Assembly (NCBI GenBank): GCA_002503395.1
Contig: DARQ01000108.1
Location: forward strand, 18,448-24,466
Origin: Euryarchaeota archaeon UBA60
GTDB taxonomy: Archaea; Thermoplasmatota; Poseidoniia; Poseidoniales; Poseidoniaceae
DNA length: 6,019 nt
Reading direction: 5' to 3'
Notes under the pieces: generated by a model
Told to the model about the DNA's origin: nothing
Seen by the model: the letters and a program-made list of their open reading frames with translations, nothing else
The model's database searches: none
Position numbers and translations under genes: made by a program
In this document: piece after piece, positions 1-5,705 of the stretch
Position numbering within the stretch: the stretch's first letter is position 1
Layout: each line of letters starts with the position of its first letter

Positions 1-29
1 TGGCTGAGTTGGACATGGGTGATACACCC
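1..29. other. 3' flank of the small minus-strand gene
   Basis: This stretch lies beyond the stop codon of the minus-strand gene that ends at 30. It holds a short perfect inverted repeat, GGGTG-ATA-CACCC at 17-29, directly after that stop. The arms are only 5 bp and no T run follows on the minus strand, so a terminator role is weak. Too little sequence remains to tell whether another gene begins or ends here. Confidence 0.3.
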
Positions 30-473
30 TCAGCGGCGCATCTTCTTAAGTCCGAGACTAGAGAAGTGTTTGTTGAGGCGTTCTTCAGCGCCGCTCCCCA
101 GAAGTCGTGCCGCAGATTCAACTTCGGCGCGAACCTTGCTTATCTCAGAGCGCGAGTCCATTTTCAAAGCCTCCATCAAGATGCCGCGCTGGGCAACGTA
201 ATGGAAGAACTCTGGGCCGATGAAGATAGCGATGAGGCTGGCGATTACGAGGATGACCCATGCCGGGCCGGTGTAATCAGCGAAGCCCTCGACATCTTGC
301 AGGAATAGAAATTGCGCCAACGCCGCGACCAGTAGCACACAACAAGCGGCAAAAATCGTTGAGAGAATTGCCAAATGGCTGTCACGCTTACCGGCCCACC
401 AATCGGCAGCCTTTTTTCGCAGACCTTTTCTATCGCTTTTCGCCATCGCTACTCGGTACCCGTAGGGCGTCAT
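30..473 (-). CDS. small two-helix membrane protein of unknown function
   Basis: I do not recognise the family. The 147-residue protein has a basic N-terminus (KSDRKGLRKK, residues 12-21) and two strongly hydrophobic helices at about 34-58 and 70-93, joined by a short acidic loop. A charged, probably helical C-terminal segment of about 50 residues (98-147) follows; it may form a short coiled coil and ends in KKMRR. The basic flanks suggest that both ends are cytoplasmic, with the loop outside. I chose the ATG at 473 because AGGT (minus strand, 484-481) lies 7 nt upstream and partly matches an archaeal ribosome-binding site. An ATG at 446 giving MAKSDRKG is the alternative. The gene is divergent from the giant surface-protein gene and shares its upstream region, so co-regulation is possible but unproven. 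The overlapping plus-strand reading at 9-308 has no membrane segments and looks like a shadow. Confidence 0.72.
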   Translation of the reverse strand: MTPYGYRVAMAKSDRKGLRKKAADWWAGKRDSHLAILSTIFAACCVLLVAALAQFLFLQDVEGFADYTGPAWVILVIASLIAIFIGPEFFHYVAQRGILMEALKMDSRSEISKVRAEVESAARLLGSGAEERLNKHFSSLGLKKMRR

Positions 474-480
474 CGGAATT

Positions 481-484
481 ACCT
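481..484 (-). promoter_or_regulatory. weak ribosome-binding site deciding the start at 473
   Basis: On the minus strand AGGTAAT precedes the ATG at 473, with 7 nt between AGGT and ATG. It matches 6 of 7 positions of AGGTGAT, the complement of the archaeal 16S 3' end. It is the only Shine-Dalgarno-like site found ahead of the starts in this window and favours 473 over 446. Confidence 0.4.
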
Positions 485-496
485 TTTTCCTTACCC

Positions 497-504
497 CCCC
501 TAGG
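497..504. promoter_or_regulatory. second CCCCTAGG motif, candidate half of a paired operator
   Basis: CCCCTAGG here repeats the core of the inverted repeat at 526-533, exactly 29 bases apart. It sits just upstream of the TATA-like box at 507-516 on the plus strand, and downstream of it in the minus-strand direction, where bound protein could block that promoter. A regulatory role is inferred only from repetition and position. Confidence 0.25.
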
Positions 505-506
505 CG

Positions 507-516
507 CGAAAAATAG
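507..516 (-). promoter_or_regulatory. TATA-like box for the small membrane protein gene
   Basis: Read on the minus strand this is CTATTTTTCG, an archaeal TATA-box-like element centred about 39 bases ahead of the ATG at 473. An archaeal start site about 26 bases downstream would fall near 486. That gives a leader of about 13 nt that still contains the AGGT at 484-481. The geometry is coherent, but the call rests on position and AT content only. The same bases read on the plus strand (GAAAAATAG) could serve the opposite gene. Confidence 0.4.
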
Positions 517-521
517 CCGAT

Positions 522-538
522 GAGTCCCCTAGGGACTC
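522..538. repeat. perfect 7+3+7 inverted repeat in the divergent control region
   Basis: The arms are GAGTCCC (522-528) and GGGACTC (532-538) around CTA. The core contains CCCCTAGG (526-533), and the same octamer occurs at 497-504 after a run of seven C. The repeat lies between the starts of two divergent genes. If the giant protein starts at 562 or 595, the repeat is non-coding and could be an operator for a dimeric regulator. If the start is 520, the repeat lies inside the first codons. Confidence 0.45.
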
Positions 539-566
539 TGACCTCTTACGGATATGTTCAAATGCG

Positions 567-577
567 AGATTATACAG
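567..577 (+). promoter_or_regulatory. TATA-like box for the giant surface protein gene
   Basis: GATTATACAG is the most AT-rich, TATA-like stretch close to the probable start. Its centre lies about 23 bases ahead of the ATG at 595 and 41 ahead of the ATG at 613. This would produce a leaderless or very short-leader transcript, which is common in archaea. No Shine-Dalgarno sequence is seen ahead of 520, 562, 595 or 613. If translation starts at 520 or 562, this box would be coding and the element at 507-516 would be the better candidate. Confidence 0.35.
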
Positions 578-594
578 TCGCGGCTGGGTTACCT

Positions 595-675
595 ATGGCT
601 CCACATAGCAGAATGGCCTTATCACTGGTAATCCTGTTCGTGGTTTCATCATTATCACCACTCGCTGCAGCGGCG
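595..675 (+). other. signal peptide of the giant surface protein
   Basis: From residue 26 the protein reads a short n-region with one Arg and one His, a hydrophobic core (ALSLVILFVV, 33-42), then SSLSPLAAAA and the start of a beta-rich sequence (TIETQF). This is a Sec-type signal with a likely cut after the alanines at 49-52. An n-region of 32 residues would result if translation began at 520, which is unusual and argues for a later start. Confidence 0.75.
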
Positions 676-3600
676 ACGATTGAGACCCAATTCAAAGACG
701 GCACAACTTCGTATGAGCACACCTTCACAGGCACTGGAGTGGGCTCGGCAGGCGATATCACGATTCCATACGGAGCCTATGTGACCCAAGCCACATTCAA
801 CTTGGAAGGGCGAGCATCGACCTCGTCTTGGTCGAATTTGACTTCGGATAGCAACTTCGGTGGGGCTGGAACAAACAGTTGGGTTGGAACACCACCAGGG
901 ATTTTGCAATACGGATTGCGGTCAAACCTTGAGGTTGAGAATGGCGATATCCATTTGAAGACTCAGCCGACCGACCGCACGTCAACCTTCTCTTCTTCGT
1001 CACACGTATCCAATGCAGGCGGTGCTACTCACAACACGACAGGACAATTCGTTGCTTTATCCGATCAAGGATTCAATGGCGTTACTTACCAGCCCCCCAA
1101 GAAATCTCTTACTTATTCCGGTTCGGCGCCTAATTGGAATTATCCAGGCCCTATTGCCAATCTAGGGGAAGAAATTCATGTGATGATGTATTCTTCAACT
1201 TCCACAGGCCAGATTCCTCAAATACAGCGCTACAATTCGTCAACGGGAGTTTATATTGGAACAGCGAGTATCAGTTACGGGAGTTGCACTACAAGTGCAA
1301 TCTACTACATATATGATGCAACATCAGATGGAAATAACACTGTTTGGCTTGTATCTTACTCATACCGTTACGTGTCTAAATGGACAATCAGCAGTAGTGG
1401 TGATTGGAGTTGCAGCCAGTATTGGCTGATGTCCTCACCATACTATCCACTGGGAATATCAGTCGACCCGGTATCCAATGAACTCTTCCTAGCAGTTTAC
1501 GAGTCGATGTCCCCAAATTATTACCATTACCTCTGGCAGGTAAGTCGGAGTTTTCCCACCACCTCAAATGTGACTTATACACTGGGAACAAACACGAAAT
1601 TATCTGGCTTGGGTGCAGGATTGGTGGTCGAGGGTGACCGGGTGACTTACAACAAATATGCAACTAATTACGCCTTGCATAACTATTTCGACATTGGCAG
1701 CGGTGTTTCTGTGCATTTGGGCTCAAATCAATTTAACAATGTAGGCCATTATGGATTAGAAAACATGAGAGATGGAACTTATGGTTATACTTGCTTCCAT
1801 TCAAGTTACTGTTCAGCCTCCTCTAGAAAATTGGTTCTGTCTGGCAGCGGGATTACCCATGATGAACGCAGTGTTTCGACCACAACCGCAGTTGTACAAG
1901 GCATCACCAATACCCTGTCTTCGGCTATTACTCAGGTCAGTATCACTGAAGCGATTACCTATATTCCCGATAACACTTCGATAGAATTTGAATTGTCATT
2001 GGATAATGGAGTGACTTGGAAGCCTGCGAGTTTGGGAACCTCTGTCAACTTCGCTCAGGCAGGCAATCAACTTGTGGCTAGGGCATACCTAAATGGAACT
2101 ACCACCAAGACGCCTGTGCTCGATAAGATAACTTTGACTTATGTCGATTCATACGTCAGCAGTGGTTATTTCTATCTGCGTTCGCAATATTACGGTGGCA
2201 CCACGAGCGGTGCACCGGTTGCGGCGACAATCTGGTGGAATGACACCACTCCTTCGGGAACATTGACGGTCAGAATATACAGTAATTCGGCTTGTTCCGG
2301 TACGATGAAACAATTTTCCAATCCTGGTGAAACGCATTCCTTTACCATCTCCACTTACTTTGCGGTATGTGTGAATTTTGGAAGCGGTAGTGGCGGTAGT
2401 GAAACCCCGGTATTGCACGACATCAATATCCAATTCCACTCCAACGCGCCGAAGGACGTCGGCCTGGATATAGGGGGTGATGGCACCAAGGATTGGAGCA
2501 AACAGGGTCTCTTCCTCGGCGAGGAGACCGTATCTGATTCGGATCTGGTAAATGCTCTCAATTCGTTTATTCCCGACACCGGTTCGGGTTTCATCGACAT
2601 CCCGATTGAATTGGTCTCGAACACCGCCGGAATCATGCTCATTAATTCCTTCTCTATAACCTATCAGATGTCAACCGTGAATCTCGATATCAACTATGAT
2701 GAGAGCGAGATTCTACATGAGCGGATTGAACCTTATGAGGTTGTCACCAGGCACGTCATCGGTGAGACCACCAGCGCTATTGACAAGGTCGAGTTACAGT
2801 TCAATGCCATGCCCTTAGGCATGGCTCCTCTGCTCGAATGGGACTTGCTCGATGTGCAGCCGAGTGAGAATGACCCCGAGGATTGGATCTCGGTCGACCC
2901 GTCGTCCTATACCAATATCAGCAACGGTATTCTTGAAGTTCATTGGCGCTTCAAGGTCAAGTCGGATTTCCCCGAGCAGTCCAATGTTCGCTTCACCACG
3001 GGATGCGAGGATAATAATGAGTTTTCACCTACCAATCTGCCTAGTACTCCGACACTTTTGGTCAACCACAGTTATGGCTTGGGATGGCTGAAAGTCATCG
3101 ATAACGACGGTGCGGTCAACTGGGGTGATATGCCTGACAATAGCTGGGTCGCGGCCGGTGAGACAATCCACTTTCAAGGTCAGATGTTCTTCCAAGGTAC
3201 CAATGATACCCCGAAGGACAATGCCTTCGATGTCCGCATTGCCCAAGGAACTTTCGTGCACTCTTCATGGCGAGATTTGAGCAATAATGATGGCACCTTC
3301 TTCATCAGTGTCGACGTGCCCACTATCGATGTTCCCAATGGAATATCTTACGAGGTGCAAACCTTCAACGAACGCGACCCGACCCGGGTGCTGCCAGCCG
3401 ATGCGACCTGGTTCCATACAATACGGGTCGATGCGACGACACCAAAGGCGTTGGAGACCTATCCCCTTGAAGGGGGTTATGAAGCGGCTGATGCCGAGCA
3501 TCTGATACGATTCCATGTCGCCGACGCCGTCGGCAGTCCGGTCACCCTCGACCTGAATTACTGGGTTGAAGCCGACCATGACGATAACCGCAATGGCTTG

Positions 3601-5649
3601 GCTGATGCCGAGGAATATGAGATTACCCAGATGGTCAACAATACCGAGGGCGAGGAAAAGTGGTTCTTCGCCGAAATCGACGATAGTCGAAATCCTAACA
3701 TGGCTAAGGTATCCTATTTCATCTCCGGTAATGACCCGGCTGGAAATGTCCTGAAACACAATATCGGGGTTGATGCCGAGGGCGAGATCGTGTGGGCACC
3801 ACACGGGCCAGGTATTGGTAGTGATACCGCCACCTATCTGACTCGAAGGGATTCCGATGCGGTCTTCACCGGATTGGATTGGCTCGGTCATTTCGATGAA
3901 TCATCGGTATTCGCCGGACAGGACCAGACGATAATGCTCGGCTTGATAGATGCCAATACCGTCATCGACTTTGAGTACATCTCCTTGGTCTTTGACTTTG
4001 AAGGACCAAACCCGGCTAAAGACCGCCAAGTCATCTCCTACAGTGGTTTCAACGACACCTTCTGGTCGGAGAGCGAATATCTGACCCTATCACCGTCCAG
4101 TTTTACCGATACTACCACCAATGCATCTGGGATGCCATGGATTCTCGTCACTTTCAACTTCCAATTCTCTTGGGATTGGCCGGATGAGGAATATGGTGAC
4201 TTGGCGCTGATATTCAAGGAGCGGGGCGGGGTTGATGCGAGGGTACTCGAGTTCTCAGATTATACTTTCAAGGTGGAAAATGACCTCGTTCTCTCGCCGG
4301 GGAGTTTCCTCATCTCCGATATATCAGAACCACGTACCGGGCCGATAGCCGATGGCAGCAGGGTACGTGCCGACGACCGACTCGCCTTCACCGGTCGTGT
4401 GGTTTTCGAGGGATCCAACACCCCGGCCCCACGCAATGTCGGGATTAAAGTCGAGGTATTCGATGGCCTATCGGTCTGGTCCGATGGCAGTTTTGATGCT
4501 GATGGCGCGTACAATGTCGAAGTTCCGCTCTCATCAGCGCAATCCTTGGCGACCTCGGAAACTCGGGTGTGTCTGATTTCAATCACCGATATTCCGGGCC
4601 GGGGCGAGGACATGACTGGAAATACCGTCGCTACCACATTGCGGGTCATCGTCGACCACGCGCCGCCGCGCGTCACCCACCGATACTCGCCAATTGACGT
4701 CATCGACATCAGCGATTCCACCGACTTGACCCGGCTTGCAGTTAGCTTCAACGGCACCGAAGATGCAGATTTGACCGGCAGTGCACAGTTCGTCAACTGG
4801 GTCATGCGCGACCACACCAATACCCTGACCATCGCCAGTGGCATGAACACTTTGGGGATTCAGCAGGAAGGCAATCTGGTGAGGTGGAGCGGTACCGTCG
4901 ACCTTACCTCCGATGGCACGGTAGACCCCCGCTCCGGTGATCTGGTCGGTTTCTGGATAACCGGTTATGATGCCGCCGGCAATCCATTCCATGAGATTGG
5001 TAATAGCGAGGCTAACCCGATATCCGAACTGCCGAGCATGGATGGCGATAACGACCTTTCGTGGGTGAAGTTGGGCGCCGAGGTGACCGAACTTGCGGTA
5101 ATCGACATCACAATCGCCGATGACCACATCAGCCCCGGGTCAAAAGTATCCATCACCGCGACCATCCACAATTACGGTGGTGCCACCGGAACCTCGTTTT
5201 CGGTGGCCTTCTATGCTGGTGATAATGAGCGCTCGTTCCACAGCAGTACCCTGAACGGAATAGATTCGGGCGAGACCATCAGCATAACTGCCGAGTGGCT
5301 GGCGGATGAGAGCGTCGAGCGAATCATGGTGTTTGTCGACCCCGAGAATGTGATTTCCGAGGTCGATGAGGATGACAACCGGGCTGAGCACAGCGTTGAT
5401 GTGGTGTACGTATCATACATGGGCTGGCTCGACAGCCCGCGCGAACAACCGCTGGCGTGGATATTCACGATTTTCTCAATCATTGCCCTTTCCGTGGTGT
5501 TCACCATCGCCAGAAAGACCTCTCTGGCTTCAACTGAAACCAGCCTACTCGATGAGTTGGGATATGATGAGGATGGTGAATTCGATGAGGACGCATTTGA
5601 AGATTTCGACGATGATGACTACGACGACTATGACGATGACGATTATTAG
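595..5649 (+). CDS. giant secreted, membrane-anchored modular surface protein with CARDB-like domain and acidic tail
   Basis: The probable role is cell-surface binding or adhesion; no catalytic motif is visible. Residues are numbered from the first in-frame ATG at 520, which follows an in-frame stop at 514. I prefer the ATG at 595 (residue 26) because it gives a compact signal peptide, MAPHSRMALSL onward, with likely cleavage after the AAAA at 49-52. ATGs at 562 and 613 are also possible. Visible parts are: beta-rich N-terminal region (53-185); Tyr/Ser-rich, propeller-like region (about 185-450); two small beta domains (468-545 and 548-640) ending in TPVL motifs, the first with an Asp-box-like SLDNGVTW (493-500); a domain opening LDIGGDGTKDW (649-716); duplicated 400-residue modules (733-1100 and 1128-1510); CARDB-like domain (1522-1630); transmembrane helix (about 1646-1665) followed by ARK; acidic tail (1676-1709). 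Fifteen N-X-S/T sequons suggest glycosylation. GC content rises after about 2430. The family is unnamed, but the architecture resembles large surface proteins of planktonic euryarchaea. Confidence 0.9.
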   Translation: MAPHSRMALSLVILFVVSSLSPLAAAATIETQFKDGTTSYEHTFTGTGVGSAGDITIPYGAYVTQATFNLEGRASTSSWSNLTSDSNFGGAGTNSWVGTPPGILQYGLRSNLEVENGDIHLKTQPTDRTSTFSSSSHVSNAGGATHNTTGQFVALSDQGFNGVTYQPPKKSLTYSGSAPNWNYPGPIANLGEEIHVMMYSSTSTGQIPQIQRYNSSTGVYIGTASISYGSCTTSAIYYIYDATSDGNNTVWLVSYSYRYVSKWTISSSGDWSCSQYWLMSSPYYPLGISVDPVSNELFLAVYESMSPNYYHYLWQVSRSFPTTSNVTYTLGTNTKLSGLGAGLVVEGDRVTYNKYATNYALHNYFDIGSGVSVHLGSNQFNNVGHYGLENMRDGTYGYTCFHSSYCSASSRKLVLSGSGITHDERSVSTTTAVVQGITNTLSSAITQVSITEAITYIPDNTSIEFELSLDNGVTWKPASLGTSVNFAQAGNQLVARAYLNGTTTKTPVLDKITLTYVDSYVSSGYFYLRSQYYGGTTSGAPVAATIWWNDTTPSGTLTVRIYSNSACSGTMKQFSNPGETHSFTISTYFAVCVNFGSGSGGSETPVLHDINIQFHSNAPKDVGLDIGGDGTKDWSKQGLFLGEETVSDSDLVNALNSFIPDTGSGFIDIPIELVSNTAGIMLINSFSITYQMSTVNLDINYDESEILHERIEPYEVVTRHVIGETTSAIDKVELQFNAMPLGMAPLLEWDLLDVQPSENDPEDWISVDPSSYTNISNGILEVHWRFKVKSDFPEQSNVRFTTGCEDNNEFSPTNLPSTPTLLVNHSYGLGWLKVIDNDGAVNWGDMPDNSWVAAGETIHFQGQMFFQGTNDTPKDNAFDVRIAQGTFVHSSWRDLSNNDGTFFISVDVPTIDVPNGISYEVQTFNERDPTRVLPADATWFHTIRVDATTPKALETYPLEGGYEAADAEHLIRFHVADAVGSPVTLDLNYWVEADHDDNRNGLADAEEYEITQMVNNTEGEEKWFFAEIDDSRNPNMAKVSYFISGNDPAGNVLKHNIGVDAEGEIVWAPHGPGIGSDTATYLTRRDSDAVFTGLDWLGHFDESSVFAGQDQTIMLGLIDANTVIDFEYISLVFDFEGPNPAKDRQVISYSGFNDTFWSESEYLTLSPSSFTDTTTNASGMPWILVTFNFQFSWDWPDEEYGDLALIFKERGGVDARVLEFSDYTFKVENDLVLSPGSFLISDISEPRTGPIADGSRVRADDRLAFTGRVVFEGSNTPAPRNVGIKVEVFDGLSVWSDGSFDADGAYNVEVPLSSAQSLATSETRVCLISITDIPGRGEDMTGNTVATTLRVIVDHAPPRVTHRYSPIDVIDISDSTDLTRLAVSFNGTEDADLTGSAQFVNWVMRDHTNTLTIASGMNTLGIQQEGNLVRWSGTVDLTSDGTVDPRSGDLVGFWITGYDAAGNPFHEIGNSEANPISELPSMDGDNDLSWVKLGAEVTELAVIDITIADDHISPGSKVSITATIHNYGGATGTSFSVAFYAGDNERSFHSSTLNGIDSGETISITAEWLADESVERIMVFVDPENVISEVDEDDNRAEHSVDVVYVSYMGWLDSPREQPLAWIFTIFSIIALSVVFTIARKTSLASTETSLLDELGYDEDGEFDEDAFEDFDDDDYDDYDDDDY
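1072..1869 (+). other. AT-rich, Tyr/Ser-rich, beta-propeller-like region
   Basis: Residues about 185-450 alternate short hydrophobic strands with turns and contain blade-like phrases such as GISVDPVSNELFLAV, similar in style to NHL or Kelch-type propellers. The fold is an inference. Aromatic residues are abundant (YIYD, SYSYRY, NYYHYLW). Four cysteines (C256, C298, C425, C431) lie here, in a protein that otherwise has only four more after the signal peptide, so structural disulphides are plausible. It is the part of the gene with the lowest GC and the likeliest ligand-contacting domain. Confidence 0.45.
1921..2439 (+). other. pair of small beta domains with related TPVL endings
   Basis: Two consecutive segments end alike: TPVLDKITLTY (531-541) and TPVLHDINIQF (629-639). 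The first carries SLDNGVTW (493-500), which fits the Asp-box pattern S-x-D-x-G-x-T-W. Asp boxes are turns found in sialidases and other surface beta proteins and are not catalytic. The second has C592 and C617 about 25 residues apart, a plausible disulphide. Function is unknown. Confidence 0.45.
2461..2667 (+). other. 'DIG-DG-DW' beta domain
   Basis: Residues 648-716 open with GLDIGGDGTKDW, run through a short helical piece (SDLVNALNSFI) and end in strands IPIELVS and INSFSITY. From memory, the pattern of Asp-Gly-rich opening, LN-containing helix and closing strand pair recurs in large archaeal surface proteins. The Asp cluster D650/D654/D658 could bind a metal ion. It marks the junction between the AT-rich N-terminal half and the GC-rich duplicated half. 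Confidence 0.4.
2716..3819 (+). repeat. surface module, copy 1 (protein-level repeat)
   Basis: This is the first copy of a three-part module, residues about 733-1100. Part a contains ISVDPSSYTNIS (790-801). Part b (about 856-970) contains the VAAGETIHFQGQ and NNDGTFFISVDVP segments. Part c (about 971-1090) ends in YFISGNDPAGN (1066-1076). Each landmark has a counterpart 395-412 residues later in copy 2. Parts b and c look like Ig-like beta-sandwiches. Part c of this copy contains an EF-hand-like loop at 1021-1032. Confidence 0.7.
3580..3615 (+). other. EF-hand-like calcium-binding loop
   Basis: Residues 1021-1032 fit the D-x-[DN]-x-[DN]-G-x-x-D-x-x-E loop: D1021, N1023, N1025, G1026, L1027, D1029, E1032. 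Such loops occur in dockerin and thrombospondin type 3 repeats and in many archaeal surface proteins, where calcium stiffens the fold. Calcium binding here is inferred from the pattern. Confidence 0.55.
3901..5049 (+). repeat. surface module, copy 2 (protein-level repeat)
   Basis: Residues about 1128-1510 repeat the order of copy 1. TLSPSSFTDTTTNASG (1189-1204) matches the VDPSSYTNISNG segment. DRLAFTGRVVFEGSNTP matches GETIHFQGQMFFQGTNDTP. VIVDHAPP (1376-1383) matches IRVDATTP. FWITGYDAAGN (1478-1488) matches YFISGNDPAGN. The copies are diverged, so the duplication is old. Copy 2 lacks the calcium-type loop of copy 1. Confidence 0.7.
5083..5409 (+). other. CARDB-like domain
   Basis: Residues about 1522-1630 follow the CARDB pattern (cell adhesion related domain found in bacteria and archaea). 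An opening strand AVIDITIADDHISPGSKVSI is followed by the typical ATIHNYGGATGTSFSVAFY, then IDSGETISITAEW, and a close at VDPENVISEVDEDDNRAEHS. The N-x-G plus V-D-x-x-x-x-I-x-E-x-x-E-x-N-N-type ending, here DDNR, is characteristic. It sits directly outside the membrane anchor, the usual stalk position. Confidence 0.75.
5455..5646 (+). other. C-terminal membrane anchor and acidic Asp/Tyr tail
   Basis: A single hydrophobic helix (WIFTIFSIIALSVVFTIA, about 1647-1664) is followed by RKTS, in keeping with the positive-inside rule. The tail at 1676-1709 has 21 Asp/Glu among 34 residues and ends in DDDDYDDYDDDDY, so the polyacidic end should lie in the cytoplasm. The DNA here is a low-complexity GAT/GAC tract (about 5608-5646). 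Tyr residues spaced between Asp blocks could be a docking or phosphorylation site; this is speculation. Confidence 0.8.
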
Positions 5650-5655
5650 TTGCCC

Positions 5656-5676
5656 AATCAATTCGACATATTGATT
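5656..5676. repeat. AT-rich inverted repeat after the giant gene
   Basis: AATCAAT (5656-5662) and ATTGATT (5670-5676) are perfect reverse complements around a 7-base spacer, beginning 7 bases after the TAG of the giant gene. The stem is AT-only except for one pair and has no T run behind it, so it is a poor terminator. Overlap with a TATA-like stretch makes a regulatory site for the next gene equally likely. Confidence 0.3.
5666..5674 (+). promoter_or_regulatory. possible TATA-like box for the downstream membrane protein
   Basis: ACATATTGA is centred about 36 bases ahead of the ATG at 5706, which would place transcription start near 5696 with a 10-nt leader. The gap between the two genes is only 56 bases, so the downstream gene could instead be read through from the giant gene. 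Confidence 0.25.
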
Positions 5677-5705
5677 CATAGGCATTGTCCGGGCTCGCCA
5701 ATTTG

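Noticed and set aside
17..29. GGGTG-ATA-CACCC hairpin as a terminator for the minus-strand gene
   Set aside because: The arms are only 5 bp and no T run follows; archaeal termination usually depends on T-rich stretches. It is kept only as a note on the flank.
1..30. TGGCTGAGTTGGAC resembling the D-arm of a Ser/Leu tRNA
   Set aside because: No matching anticodon or T-arm follows, and the downstream bases belong to the minus-strand gene. The similarity is too short to count.
9..308. Plus-strand 99-residue reading with an acidic C-terminal half
   Set aside because: It lies wholly within the minus-strand gene, whose two clean transmembrane helices, start context and promoter geometry are better. 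No signal or motif supports the plus reading.
1999..2022. Asp-box-like SLDNGVTW as evidence of a sialidase
   Set aside because: Sialidases need several Asp boxes plus an Arg triad, Tyr and Asp in a six-blade propeller. Only one box is present, so no enzymatic call is made.
3265..3891. Minus-strand open frame of 208 residues inside the giant gene
   Set aside because: It is antisense to a continuous, domain-rich coding region. Its Ile/Val/Gly-rich sequence is what the reverse complement of GAT/GAC/ACC codons gives, and no start context was seen.
4260..4850. Minus-strand open frame of 196 residues inside the giant gene
   Set aside because: Ser/Arg/Thr-rich antisense shadow of the second module copy, with no recognisable domain.
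4579..5127. Minus-strand open frame of 182 residues inside the giant gene
   Set aside because: It overlaps another antisense frame and lies opposite the conserved-looking module copy 2. It is most likely a codon-bias artefact.
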